Below, piece by piece: positions 36,549 through 45,689 of a stretch of DNA of 64,000 nucleotides. Both the position numbers and the translations under genes were made by a program. The notes under the pieces are model-generated. The model did no database searches and had not been told where the DNA came from. It was given only the letters and a program-made list of their open reading frames with translations. Each line of letters begins with the position of its first letter. The first letter of the stretch is position 1. The stretch comes from Peribacillus sp. Bi96 (lineage in GTDB: Bacteria; Bacillota; Bacilli; Bacillales; DSM-1321). The stretch is from assembly GCF_918698115.1 (NCBI RefSeq), contig NZ_CAKKLV010000007.1:1-64000 (forward strand), read 5' to 3'.

Positions 36549-36655
36549 TCAATTTCCTCCTCTATATTCAAATAATCGGCTGTCCGATTAAAGGTGTTCT
36601 TACGTTAGCAATTATTTGAGATCAATGTTTATATCTTGTCTCAAAACCTATCTTT

Positions 36656-36684
36656 ACTATATACTCTTTTTACTATTTTGCCAA
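36656..36684 (-). promoter_or_regulatory. recA: Promoter of recA
   Basis: Minus-strand -35 TTGGCA (36679-36684), 17-bp spacer, -10 TATAGT (36656-36661). Confidence 0.7.
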
Positions 36685-36693
36685 GCAAAAAGT

Positions 36694-36707
36694 CGAACAT
36701 TCATTCG
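36694..36707. promoter_or_regulatory. LexA (DinR) box of recA
   Basis: On the recA strand CGAATGAATGTTCG, 13 of 14 positions of the Gram-positive SOS consensus CGAACRNRYGTTCG, 9 bp upstream of the -35. This indicates SOS induction. Confidence 0.75.
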
Positions 36708-36856
36708 TTTTTTTCTTTCGGGATATTCTTTGTAAAAAAGCGTTTTATCATAAGGAATCCCTCATTTTCTTTCAATTACTAACTTAAAAAAGCATCTTCA
36801 TGGAATTAACTTTTTTCTTTTTTTTCTTTTTTTTACAGAAACAAACTTCTCAAACA

Positions 36857-36884
36857 AATAAAAACAGGGCTTTAAAAAGCCCTG
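36857..36884 (-). terminator. Terminator after cinA
   Basis: CAGGGCTTTTTAAAGCCCTG palindrome followed by TTTTTATTT on the minus strand; it separates cinA from recA. Confidence 0.88.
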
Positions 36885-36893
36885 CTTTGACGT

Positions 36894-38126
36894 TTATAAA
36901 TCCCTTAATAGGTAATGACAGCCGTACTTCACACTTCGAATCCGGTTCTGCGCCCTGCTTCCGGAAAGATTTAGCTCTTTGAAATGAGTGTTCCCATCCC
37001 GATATGAAATACCAATAAATACTGTACCGACAGGTTTGCCTTCTTGTTCATCAGGCCCTGCGACACCTGTAAGGCTGATGCCTACATCCGCATCGAGCTT
37101 TTTCCGGACATTAGAGGCCATTTCCATTGCACACTCACCGCTGACCACACCATGCTCAGAGATGGTACCCTCGCTGACGTCTAGAGCATTCGACTTAGCA
37201 TCATTCGTATAACTGACAATACCACCTTTGAAGACTTTACCGGCGCCCGGGATGGTTGTCAGCTGCTCTTGGAACATCCCTCCGGTCAAGCTTTCCGCTG
37301 CCGCAATCGAAAGTTTGCGGACCGTTAATTCTTTTACAAGCTCCTTTATGAGCGAAGTATTATCACTTCCATAATAGAACTTTCCAACCCGGCTAAGAAT
37401 TTCTTTTTCCGCTTCTAAAATAAGCTCTTCGCATTTGTCTTTAGATGAGTCTTTAGCGGTAATCCTTAACGTCACTTCCCCTTCGGAAGCAAGGGGAGCA
37501 ATTGTCGGATTGGTTTGATTGACAAGAAGATCTTCAATCACCGTTTCCAGTTCAGCTTCACCTATCCCGTAGAACCGAAGAACCTTCGAATCGATCCGTT
37601 CATGCTTGTCCAGTTTATTCATGATCGCTTCATACCCGTAACTTAAAAACATCGGTTCCATTTCACTTGGGGGACCTGGGAGAAGCATGTATGTAATCCC
37701 AGATTTGGATAAGACCATTCCCGGGGCCATCCCATGATCGTTTGCCAACACTTCACAGCCTTCCAGAACAAGCGCTTGCTTTTTGTTGTTTTCCGTCATC
37801 GGCCGTTCCCGTTTTTGAAAGTAAGCTTCAATGGATTGCAAAGCTTCGTCATTAAAAACGAGCTTTTTCCCTATATGGCGAGCAATCGTTTCCTTCGTTA
37901 AATCATCTTTGGTAGGACCGAGTCCACCGGTAAAGACAATCAAGTTCGCCCTTGATTCAGCGATTTCTATAGCTTGTTGTAAACGACGGTCGTTATCCCC
38001 TACCACAGTATGGTAAAAAACATTGATACCCATTTCCGCGAATTGTTGTGATAGGAATCTTCCATTAGTGTTATTTATTTGTCCTAAAAGAAGCTCAGAG
38101 CCCACTGCAATGATTTCTGCATCCAT
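36894..38126 (-). CDS. cinA: CinA (nicotinamide-nucleotide amidase / competence-damage protein)
   Basis: 410 aa. The N-terminal molybdopterin-binding-like (COG1058) domain begins MDAEIIAVGSELLLGQ; the C-terminal PncC-type NMN amidase domain carries ESLTGGMFQEQLT and GGIVSYTN. It recycles NMN from NAD-consuming reactions such as DNA ligation; in bacilli it is made with recA during competence. I chose ATG 38126, the family start, although GGTGG is 10 bases away and weak; longer frames above overlap pgsA. Confidence 0.93.
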   Translation of the reverse strand: MDAEIIAVGSELLLGQINNTNGRFLSQQFAEMGINVFYHTVVGDNDRRLQQAIEIAESRANLIVFTGGLGPTKDDLTKETIARHIGKKLVFNDEALQSIEAYFQKRERPMTENNKKQALVLEGCEVLANDHGMAPGMVLSKSGITYMLLPGPPSEMEPMFLSYGYEAIMNKLDKHERIDSKVLRFYGIGEAELETVIEDLLVNQTNPTIAPLASEGEVTLRITAKDSSKDKCEELILEAEKEILSRVGKFYYGSDNTSLIKELVKELTVRKLSIAAAESLTGGMFQEQLTTIPGAGKVFKGGIVSYTNDAKSNALDVSEGTISEHGVVSGECAMEMASNVRKKLDADVGISLTGVAGPDEQEGKPVGTVFIGISYRDGNTHFKELNLSGSRAQNRIRSVKYGCHYLLRDL

Positions 38127-38148
38127 CTTTTCAAAACCACCATTCGTT

Positions 38149-38733
38149 TTACTTTGAATTAACAAATACATCTCTGTTTTTTATAAAATAATCCAAACCT
38201 GACCAGATTGTAAAGATTAATGCAATCCATAATGTGATATTAGCAAACGGAAGTGAAATGAGGGCGAATGGAAGGTTATGCAGCAATAATGCCGAAATAG
38301 CAACAATTTGCGCCCATGTTTTAATTTTACCAAGCTGGTTAGCTGCAACCACTTCCCCTGTCCCTGCTAGCACTAAACGCAATCCGGTTACGGCAAATTC
38401 ACGACTTATGATCACGATCGCAATCCACGACTGACCGTACATTAAATCTAGGTCAACCAAAACAATTAGGGCAGCTGAAACCAGAAGTTTATCAGCCAAT
38501 GGGTCTAAAAATTTCCCTAAATCCGTAATTAAATTATATTTTCTGGCAAAATGGCCATCGATCCAATCCGTGGTAGAAGCGATAATGAAGAGGATCGCTC
38601 CAGCTAAGTGCGCAACTGGCAAGCTGTATTCTCCCCAAGTAAGTGTGCCCCATGAAAAAGGTGCGAGCATGATGATTAAAAAAACTGGAATTAAACAGAT
38701 TCTTGCTACTGTAATCTTATTAGGCAGATTCAA
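38149..38733 (-). CDS. pgsA: Phosphatidylglycerophosphate synthase
   Basis: 195 aa, membrane enzyme that joins CDP-diacylglycerol and glycerol-3-phosphate, the first step to phosphatidylglycerol. The CDP-alcohol phosphotransferase motif is complete: Asp56, Asp59, Gly60, Ala63, Arg64, Gly73, Asp77, Asp81 (from TTDWIDGHFARKY to FLDPLADK). About five hydrophobic helices. The start is TTG 38733, 8 bases after GGAGG; a TTG 15 bases upstream lies inside that ribosome binding site. The product begins NLPNKITVARI as in B. subtilis. Confidence 0.95.
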   Translation of the reverse strand: MNLPNKITVARICLIPVFLIIMLAPFSWGTLTWGEYSLPVAHLAGAILFIIASTTDWIDGHFARKYNLITDLGKFLDPLADKLLVSAALIVLVDLDLMYGQSWIAIVIISREFAVTGLRLVLAGTGEVVAANQLGKIKTWAQIVAISALLLHNLPFALISLPFANITLWIALIFTIWSGLDYFIKNRDVFVNSK

Positions 38734-38882
38734 AACTTTTACCTCCAAAATTTACGCCGGCCGTTTGGCAAAGCGTTATAGATCTAAAATAATTATGGCG
38801 CTTGGCCAACTCATGCTTATATGTATAATTTAACTCAAAATCCAATCTTATATGCCGGGTAAACCAATCCCGCATTAATATA

Positions 38883-38914
38883 GAGAAAAAATAGTCATCT
38901 ATAAGATGACTATT
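38883..38914 (-). terminator. Terminator after rodZ
   Basis: AATAGTCATC / GATGACTATT followed by TTTTTT; the stem begins at the rodZ stop codon. Confidence 0.8.
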
Positions 38915-39809
38915 CGGCTTTCGTAAATTGTATCGTTACCAATTGCGTATTCACTTCAGTCGGTGAAATGGAATACTCCAGCTTCTCATCGTTCACAAAA
39001 ATATCCGTTTCATACGCTCTGCCTACATTGATGACAGCTTCTTTTTCATTGGTGAAATCAATTTCCTCGCTATCGTCCTTGCTGATAGTCCCTTGGAATA
39101 GTAATTTACCTTCACCATTTTTAATGCCAACCCATGGTGAGCCTTTTGAAGTCACTTTTAACTTAAATGTATCCGTATTTTTCAATTCATACGTACTATT
39201 TTTACCGTTTGTACTGCTAACGGTAAGTTTTTGCTTGGTCTTTTCATCTACAGCGTCATCTGCATCATCTTTCTTGTCAGATGTATCTTCGTTTTTTACC
39301 TCTTGCTTTTTATCCGCTTTCTCTTGTTCCTTTTTGTTTAATTCATCACTTTTGTTGTATCCGACCACTTCGTTCTGTTTTTCACTCTTTTTATCAGCAG
39401 TATCTGGCTTGCTCATATAATTGGATACTAACACCCAAATTAATATAGCAACACCAATAACTAAAACTGAAACTAGGATTTTAGGCAACATTTCTACAAC
39501 CTTGGAGTCCCCAGCCGGAATCGTTTTCCGGGATTGGACCCTTGAAAGTTGTTCAGGCAATTCCTCACTATAGACTGAAGGCACTTCACTCTTATATTGT
39601 TCAAAAATCTCTTCGGAATCCAGCCCGACCGCTTCACAATATTGCTTTATGAAAGCCCGTACATAGAACTTTCCAGGCATCATACTGTAATTTCCCTCTT
39701 CAATGCCAATGAGGTAGCGCTTTTGAATCTTCGTTAATTCCTGTAAGTCTTCGAGGCTAAGGCCTTTTGCTTCCCTAGCTTCCTTTAATCGATTACCTAA
39801 CTCAGTCAA
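38910..39809 (-). CDS. rodZ: RodZ-like cell-shape protein (YmfM)
   Basis: 299 aa. N-terminal xenobiotic-type helix-turn-helix (GNRLKEAREAKGLSLEDLQ ... IQKRYLIGIEEGNYSMMPG), one transmembrane helix (about 112-130), a Lys/Glu/Asp-rich linker and a C-terminal beta-rich DUF4115 domain. RodZ links MreB filaments to the wall-elongation machinery. The start is TTG after AGGTG. It lies between ymfK and pgsA as in B. subtilis. Confidence 0.92.
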   Translation of the reverse strand: MTELGNRLKEAREAKGLSLEDLQELTKIQKRYLIGIEEGNYSMMPGKFYVRAFIKQYCEAVGLDSEEIFEQYKSEVPSVYSEELPEQLSRVQSRKTIPAGDSKVVEMLPKILVSVLVIGVAILIWVLVSNYMSKPDTADKKSEKQNEVVGYNKSDELNKKEQEKADKKQEVKNEDTSDKKDDADDAVDEKTKQKLTVSSTNGKNSTYELKNTDTFKLKVTSKGSPWVGIKNGEGKLLFQGTISKDDSEEIDFTNEKEAVINVGRAYETDIFVNDEKLEYSISPTEVNTQLVTIQFTKAE

Positions 39810-39827
39810 ATAAAAACACCTGCCATT

Positions 39828-40619
39828 TTAAAAGTCAAAGGAACCAAAATCAGATCCAGAAAACTGGTCTTTTTGGTCGACAACTTCATATGTTATTTCT
39901 TCATCTGGATTGTTTCGCAATTCAATAATATAATCAAAGTCTTCGAGAGTATACTCGGTATTTTGGACAAAAACATCCGGATGCTCGATGACTTTGACCG
40001 CATCAAGCCTCATGATTTCGCGAATCAACTGCCAATGTCGCTCATTTGCACGGCGAGTCGAAACAATTCCATCTAAAATGAATAAATTATCATTGTTATA
40101 TTCATCCTCAATAAGCTGACTGCGGATAGTCTGCTTTAAAAGGGTTGATGACACAAACAACCATCTTTTATTAGCACATACACTCGAGGCTACGATAGAT
40201 TCCGTTTTCCCTACACGTGGCATGCCTCGGATGCCGATTAATTTATGACCTTCCTGTTTAAATAGCTCGGCCAGGAAATCGACAAGCAAGCCAAGTTCAT
40301 CACGGACAAACCTAAAGGTGTTTTTCTCATCAGCATCGCGCTGAATATAACGTCCATGCCTGACAGCAAGACGATCACGCAATTTAGGTTCCCTAAGCTT
40401 AATGACCTTTATCGTATCCATCGTACGGAGGATTGATTCGAATCTTTCTATATTACGGCTATCTTTCGCCAACAAAAGTAAGCCACGCCTGCCTTGATCA
40501 ACCCCGTTAATAGTGATGATATTGATCGACAGCATACCCAGCAGGGATGAAATATCCCCTAATAAACCTGGGCGGTTGACTTGAATTTCATATTCAAAAT
40601 ACCATTCTTTATTCTCCAC
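39828..40619 (-). CDS. ymfK: YmfK, DUF3388 protein with ACT-like and P-loop parts
   Basis: 263 aa. N-terminal ACT-like ligand domain (EIQVNRPGLLGDISSLLG), then a middle part with GMPRVGKTES, a Walker A-like loop. The rest is alpha/beta with LFILDGIVSTRRA as a possible Walker B. The GTG at 40619 has AAGGAG 8 bases before it; the frame above has none. Function unknown; the combination suggests a nucleotide-dependent protein sensing an amino acid or similar ligand. It sits 19 bp upstream of rodZ in the same operon. Confidence 0.88.
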   Translation of the reverse strand: MENKEWYFEYEIQVNRPGLLGDISSLLGMLSINIITINGVDQGRRGLLLLAKDSRNIERFESILRTMDTIKVIKLREPKLRDRLAVRHGRYIQRDADEKNTFRFVRDELGLLVDFLAELFKQEGHKLIGIRGMPRVGKTESIVASSVCANKRWLFVSSTLLKQTIRSQLIEDEYNNDNLFILDGIVSTRRANERHWQLIREIMRLDAVKVIEHPDVFVQNTEYTLEDFDYIIELRNNPDEEITYEVVDQKDQFSGSDFGSFDF

Positions 40620-40809
40620 GATAACACTCCTTAAGCCTAAAAGCATTTACCCAACATCCGGGCAAAACTTAACCATCGTTATTTTCAAGGCCTGTACCCA
40701 TTAATTATTATTGTCTAGATTCTATAATATAGCATTTCCTGTTAAGTTAAAAGGAAAAACCCTATAAAAGTCTTCATTTTTATCGAAGAGGATAAATAGT
40801 TGTCAACTT

Positions 40810-40852
40810 CAAGCCAAAGGCCCTGTTAATTAATAACAGGGCCTTTGGCTTG
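40810..40852. terminator. Long perfect inverted repeat after ymfJ
   Basis: 19-bp perfect arms (CAAGCCAAAGGCCCTGTTA and its complement) around a 5-nt loop. The inner GGCCCTGTTA stem is followed by TTT on the minus strand. It is a likely terminator, though with a poor T tail. Confidence 0.65.
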
Positions 40853-40857
40853 ATAGT

Positions 40858-41115
40858 TTACTTTGATCCATTGTTCTCGACTAACTTGACCATAACGCTT
40901 GCCATTGCATGTTTTTCATCATCGCTTGCGACCGACCAAAGATCAGCAAGAACTTTCTCTTGATCATTCTGGGGCTCAACCTGCTTAGCAAGGTAATCGC
41001 CGATTTCAAAAGCCAAGTTGGTAACAGCCCCTCCTGATAAACCTTGTTGTTCACCTTGATTTAATCTGTCGCCTAAGAAATTTTTCCATTGATCCCAATT
41101 GTCTAGTACAGACAT
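40858..41115 (-). CDS. ymfJ: YmfJ, DUF3243 protein
   Basis: 85-aa helical protein of unknown function (SVLDNWDQWKNFLGDRLNQG, later LADLWSVASDDEKHAMASVM), conserved next to ymfI in bacilli. AAGG-type ribosome binding site before the ATG. No membrane segment. Confidence 0.92.
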   Translation of the reverse strand: MSVLDNWDQWKNFLGDRLNQGEQQGLSGGAVTNLAFEIGDYLAKQVEPQNDQEKVLADLWSVASDDEKHAMASVMVKLVENNGSK

Positions 41116-41194
41116 GAATGGTCACCCTTTCCTTCAAAATAGTACATAGATATTTTGTGAAGGAACCGAGGAAATTATACATGTCATACAAAAA

Positions 41195-41920
41195 TCATGT
41201 GTACCATCCACCATTTACGCCTAAGATTTGTCCGGTGATATATGATGACTTGTCAGAAAGCAGAAAGAAAACGGCCTCGGCGACTTCTTTCGAATTGCCC
41301 ATCCTGCCCATCGGGATATCGCCTTTGATGATTTCCAAATCTTCAGCACTGAAGGTTTCGAGCATCGACGTTGAAATCGCACCGGGGGCAACGGCATTCA
41401 CTCGGATCCCATTCAGCGATACTTCTTTGCTCAGTGCCTTGATAAATGCATTTTGGCTGCCCTTGACCATTGAATATAGGACCTCACAAGATGCACCCGT
41501 CTGTCCCCAAATCGATGTGACTGCAACAATTGCAGTCTGTTCCTGGTACATCAACTTGGGAAGCAGTTCCTTTGTTAATTGGAAAGGGCTCGTTACATGT
41601 AACTGGACCATTTCATTCACGATTTTCTCATCCATATCGGAGATGAGCCCATAATAGCTATTACCGCTATTAAGGACGATGGCATGAAGGGCAAAAATAT
41701 TATCCGCCAATTTCTTGTATCCGTCCGGTGTAGCTAAATCAGCTTGAACCGGAATAAGTTCAACTTGATGAGGTTTCAGTTCCTCAATTAATTCCAGGAT
41801 TGCTTCTTCGTTGTTGTTATAATGTAAGTAAAGTGAATAATTCTCTTCGGCGAGCTTTATAGCGATTTCCCTGCCGATTCCTCCACTGGCACCAGTAATA
41901 AGGGCAAAACGTTTCCCCAC
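41195..41920 (-). CDS. ymfI: YmfI, SDR-family 3-oxoacyl-ACP reductase-like protein
   Basis: 241 aa. TGASGGIG cofactor loop, Ser136, Tyr149 and Lys153 form a complete SDR triad (YSMVK), and VNGGWYT closes the fold. Resembles FabG but lies in the ymfF-ymfH-ymfI cluster, away from lipid genes. The start is GTG after GGGGGCGGG. It follows ymfH with a short gap. Substrate unknown. Confidence 0.92.
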   Translation of the reverse strand: MGKRFALITGASGGIGREIAIKLAEENYSLYLHYNNNEEAILELIEELKPHQVELIPVQADLATPDGYKKLADNIFALHAIVLNSGNSYYGLISDMDEKIVNEMVQLHVTSPFQLTKELLPKLMYQEQTAIVAVTSIWGQTGASCEVLYSMVKGSQNAFIKALSKEVSLNGIRVNAVAPGAISTSMLETFSAEDLEIIKGDIPMGRMGNSKEVAEAVFFLLSDKSSYITGQILGVNGGWYT

Positions 41921-41941
41921 ATTCCCGCCCCCTTTTTTATT

Positions 41942-43228
41942 TTATTTAGGAAGTACCTGACAGACGGTCATCCGTTCATCGGATATTAAGTCCTTGGCGA
42001 TGTTCCTGATATCTTCAATCGTTAGTTTTTCTAATACCGATACCACATCAAACAAGTTCATATCGTTGAATGCATATCGGGTGAATTGATTCGCGATATA
42101 TTCCGGGGAATTCAGAGAACGAAGGAAAGAACCGATTCTTTTCTTGATCGTCCTTTGCAGGCTTTCTTCATTCAACCCGGTTCCTGCTTTGGATTTTTGC
42201 AATATCCCGAATAAAGCCTCTGTCAATTCTTCAGGTTTTGAACTGTCCCCGCCAATTAACGCAAAGCCAAAACCCTGCTCCTGTGTATAATCATAGGAGA
42301 AGCTTTGATCGATCAGCCCTTTCTCGTACAGTTCCTCATGCAAAGGTGAACTCTTGCCAAACAGCATTTCCAAATAAATATTGGTCGCCAATTCCCTTTT
42401 CAAAAGCTGTGAACCTGATTGATGAACATTGGTGGCCTTGATCCCCAGCATCACTTTCGGTGTCTGGACATTCATCTTCAAGATTTCCCTATCCTTTGCA
42501 ACGGTTTCCGGCTCTTCAGCGAATTTACGTTCCACCTCGGCCTGTTCTTTGTACCCTTTATTGTTTTGATTATCCCTGATCAACTTCATTGTACTCTCGA
42601 CATCTACCGGTCCTACAACGAATAACAGCATGTTACTAGGATGATAAAACGTATTATAGCATTCGTAAAGCATATCTTTCGTAATATCGGCAATGGATTC
42701 CACAGTACCGGCAATATCAATTTTCACCGGATGTTGATGATACATGTTGGCTATCGTACCGAAGTATAACCGCCAGTCTGAATTATCATCATACATATTA
42801 ATTTCCTGGCCAATGATTCCTTTTTCCTTCTCTACCGTTTTTTCCGAAAAGTAAGGATCCTGGACAAAGTCGATTAAGGTCGTTAGATTTCTATTGAAAT
42901 CGGACGTGCTTGAAAATAAGTAGGCTGTACGGGTAAAAGAAGTAAAAGCATTTGCAGATGCTCCCTGCTTTGAGAATTGCTGAAAAACATCACCATCTTC
43001 CTTTTCAAAAAGCTTATGTTCAAGAAAATGGGCAATTCCATCAGGCACTTTAGAGAATTCCTTTTGATTCAATGGTTTAAAATGGTTATCGATTGAACCA
43101 TATTTTGTCGTAAACGTCGCAAATGATTTATTGAACCCTTTTTTCGGAAGAATATATACTTCTAGGCCATTCTCCATTTTTTCATGGAAAAGTTCTTCTT
43201 TTAATTGAGTGAATGCTATTTTCTCCAT
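41942..43228 (-). CDS. ymfH: YmfH, M16-family zinc peptidase (active-type subunit)
   Basis: 428 aa, pitrilysin-like peptidase with the inverted zinc motif His67-Phe-Leu-Glu70-His71 (AHFLEHKLFE). It overlaps the ymfF stop by one base (TAATG), so the two are cotranslated and probably form a heterodimer in which YmfH supplies the metal site. Similar pairs process peptides in other bacteria. Confidence 0.93.
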   Translation of the reverse strand: MEKIAFTQLKEELFHEKMENGLEVYILPKKGFNKSFATFTTKYGSIDNHFKPLNQKEFSKVPDGIAHFLEHKLFEKEDGDVFQQFSKQGASANAFTSFTRTAYLFSSTSDFNRNLTTLIDFVQDPYFSEKTVEKEKGIIGQEINMYDDNSDWRLYFGTIANMYHQHPVKIDIAGTVESIADITKDMLYECYNTFYHPSNMLLFVVGPVDVESTMKLIRDNQNNKGYKEQAEVERKFAEEPETVAKDREILKMNVQTPKVMLGIKATNVHQSGSQLLKRELATNIYLEMLFGKSSPLHEELYEKGLIDQSFSYDYTQEQGFGFALIGGDSSKPEELTEALFGILQKSKAGTGLNEESLQRTIKKRIGSFLRSLNSPEYIANQFTRYAFNDMNLFDVVSVLEKLTIEDIRNIAKDLISDERMTVCQVLPK

Positions 43229-44508
43229 TACCCTTGCACCTCCGCTTCTGTTAGGAAATAAATCGTATCAAGCTGAATCTTTTGACCAATGGCAACGATT
43301 TCTTCCTTTGTCGTCCGCTCTGTTTTTGCAAACCAGTCGTCTAGTGTAATATCCAAGCCGGAAATCACATTATGATATAAAATTTCCACTAGTCCTCTCG
43401 ACACGTCAATGGTTTCCAGGAGCTGGTTCTTTACGACCGCTTTCGTTTGGTCCAGTTCTTCTTCGGAAAAGTTCCCTTGCTTCATTTCATTCATTTGTGC
43501 GTGAATGATCTCCAGTGCCTGCTTGTAGTTTGCATTTTCAATGCCCGCCATGACCATTAACAGACCTTTATGACTTTCGAGCCTCGAAGCTGCGTAATAA
43601 GCAAGACTGGCTTTCTCCCTAACATTAATGAAAAGTTTTGAATGTGAAAAACCACCAAAGATCCCATTAAAGAGCTGAAGTGCATAATATTCCTGGTCAC
43701 CATATGCAACATTGGTTCGATAACCAATATTCAATTTCCCTTGTTTCACATCTGAATTTTCAATGATTTCTTTTTCCTTATCCACGTCTTTATCCGTATT
43801 CCTTGGCGGGCTCACCGGCACCCGTTCTTTTAGTGACACATACTTGTCAGCTAGAGCTTCCACTTCTTTTTCATCGATGTCGCCGATCACATATAAATCG
43901 ATTTCATCTTCATTCAGCATTTTTTTATAATAGGTGAAAAGTGACTCGGGCGTTATCGTTTCCAAGTCTTGCAGATTACCGCTCGCCTCAAGAGCATATG
44001 GTTCGTTTTTGCACATTTCCTCGACAAGCCTTGTAGCTGAATATCTCATTTTATCATCGGAAATGGATTGTATCCGCTGCCTTAATGAACGGATTTCATT
44101 GGAAACCGTCTTAGCGTCAAAAGCTTCTCCATTCTTCTTCGGGTGAAAGATTACCTCGGATAATAATCCAAAAGCCTTTTCGAGAAGGGGGGTTGAATCA
44201 CTAAGGAACTTTTCATTGACGATATCGATTGTAAAACTTATGATTTGATATTCACCTTTTTTAGCTACATCGACATAAAACCCTGCCCCATACAAATCAT
44301 CTAGATAAGATCGAAGCTCGGGTGTTGTAGGGTATTTACTTGTATTGCTTTGTAATACATATGGCAGCAATGCACGATATGTAACGTCCTCTTTTGTCAA
44401 CGGTGCTTTCATCTTCAGAACGAGAGTATTCGTTTTATATTTATCCGTACGGACCACATGAAGCTTGTAGCCGCTTTTTTCCGTAATAGTATCGGAAGCA
44501 ATTGACAT
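43228..44508 (-). CDS. ymfF: YmfF, M16-family peptidase-like partner without zinc motif
   Basis: 426 aa with the M16 fold (GYRTNVAYGDQEYYALQLFN, SKLFINVREKASLAYY) but no HXXEH at the expected N-terminal place (ALLPYVLQSNTSKYP instead). It is the non-catalytic half of a pair with YmfH and keeps the substrate-binding R/Y segment. The start is ATG 44508 with GGAGGA before it. Confidence 0.92.
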   Translation of the reverse strand: MSIASDTITEKSGYKLHVVRTDKYKTNTLVLKMKAPLTKEDVTYRALLPYVLQSNTSKYPTTPELRSYLDDLYGAGFYVDVAKKGEYQIISFTIDIVNEKFLSDSTPLLEKAFGLLSEVIFHPKKNGEAFDAKTVSNEIRSLRQRIQSISDDKMRYSATRLVEEMCKNEPYALEASGNLQDLETITPESLFTYYKKMLNEDEIDLYVIGDIDEKEVEALADKYVSLKERVPVSPPRNTDKDVDKEKEIIENSDVKQGKLNIGYRTNVAYGDQEYYALQLFNGIFGGFSHSKLFINVREKASLAYYAASRLESHKGLLMVMAGIENANYKQALEIIHAQMNEMKQGNFSEEELDQTKAVVKNQLLETIDVSRGLVEILYHNVISGLDITLDDWFAKTERTTKEEIVAIGQKIQLDTIYFLTEAEVQG

Positions 44509-44688
44509 GAATAATCCTCCTCATTATATAAATAACCTTTATTTGCTTATTGTTTGTAGATCGGAACCCTTTTAAACATCTACTTAAAATATACATGTGA
44601 AAGGAAAAATCATGCAAGTTACAGCTACTTTTTTTGGGTTTTCACAAGGACTTCTCAATTGTGGCCCCAATCTTAAGCTTTCACATAA

Positions 44689-44722
44689 GGAAAAACCGGT
44701 CAGCACAATTTGCTGACCGGTC
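44689..44722 (-). terminator. Terminator after the nup operon
   Basis: ACCGGTCAGCA / TGCTGACCGGT followed by TTTTT, just after the nupQ stop. Confidence 0.92.
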
Positions 44723-44729
44723 AAATTAC

Positions 44730-45689
44730 TTATCTTTTCCCTTTGATGTAAGGCTGTCCAGATGCTTTTGGAGCATCTGCACGTCCAATGAAACCAGTTA
44801 GTGCAATGATCGTCAGAACATAAGGAGCGATCAAGAGGTAAACAGATGGAATATCCTTGAAGAAAGGAAGGCTCGAGCCAACGATGCTTAAACTTTGAGC
44901 CAAACCAAAGAATAGTGCTGCACCCATTGCCCCAATTGGGTGCCATTTACCAAAAATCATAGCGGCAATGGCCATGAACCCTTGACCATTGATCGTCGCA
45001 TGATTGAATTCATTCGAAAAGATGGTCGCATAAATCGCTCCGCCGATACCGCCAAAAGCACCTGATAATAAAACGGCGGCATATCTGATTTTCGTAACAT
45101 TGACACCCATCGTGTCAGCAGCCATCGGATGCTCCCCCACTGCACGGATCCTTAATCCAAATGGTGTTTTATAAAGTACATACCAAACGACAAACGATAT
45201 TAGGATCGCTATATAGACGATATAATACCCATTTGCGAAAAAGATAGGTCCTATAAATGGAATATCACTTAGTAGCGGAACATCAATCCTTGGGAATGTT
45301 TCTGTAATCCTATCAGTTTGACCTTTGTCATAAATCAGCTTCACCAAAAACATGGTTAGACCAACTGCCAACAAGTTGATGGCGACCCCACTAACCGTTT
45401 GGTCTGCCCTGAACGTAATGCATGCGACAGCGTGTAGAATGGAAAACAGCAATCCGGCAATCATTGCCGCTAAGACGGCCAGCCACGGAGTCCATGCGCC
45501 AAAGACATCAGCAAACATTAAGTTAAAAACGATCCCTGTAAAGGCACCAATGACCATCAATCCTTCTAAACCGATGTTTATGACACCTGCCCGTTCAGAA
45601 AACACCCCTCCGAGTGAAGTAAAAATAAGTGGAGCAGCTAGAGCAATCATGGATGGAATAATTATTTGCAGTACTTGGTAAAAATCCAC
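44730..45689 (-). CDS. nupQ: Nucleoside ABC transporter permease (YufQ/NupQ)
   Basis: 319 aa, membrane permease of the BMP-type (RbsC-like) family with about ten hydrophobic segments; SLGGVFSERAGVINIGLEGLM-type N-terminal motif (GVINIGLEG) and ADTMGVNVTKIRYAAVL loop. With NupP it forms the channel of a purine-nucleoside importer. It follows NupP without a gap. Confidence 0.9.
   Translation of the reverse strand: MDFYQVLQIIIPSMIALAAPLIFTSLGGVFSERAGVINIGLEGLMVIGAFTGIVFNLMFADVFGAWTPWLAVLAAMIAGLLFSILHAVACITFRADQTVSGVAINLLAVGLTMFLVKLIYDKGQTDRITETFPRIDVPLLSDIPFIGPIFFANGYYIVYIAILISFVVWYVLYKTPFGLRIRAVGEHPMAADTMGVNVTKIRYAAVLLSGAFGGIGGAIYATIFSNEFNHATINGQGFMAIAAMIFGKWHPIGAMGAALFFGLAQSLSIVGSSLPFFKDIPSVYLLIAPYVLTIIALTGFIGRADAPKASGQPYIKGKR

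Larger units (their letters stand above)
36549..36856. other. recA upstream region
   Basis: No gene. It holds the recA promoter, a LexA box, a 110-nt leader and, at about 36808-36834, a nearly pure pyrimidine run on the plus strand (A/G on the recA strand) upstream of the promoter. Confidence 0.6.
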
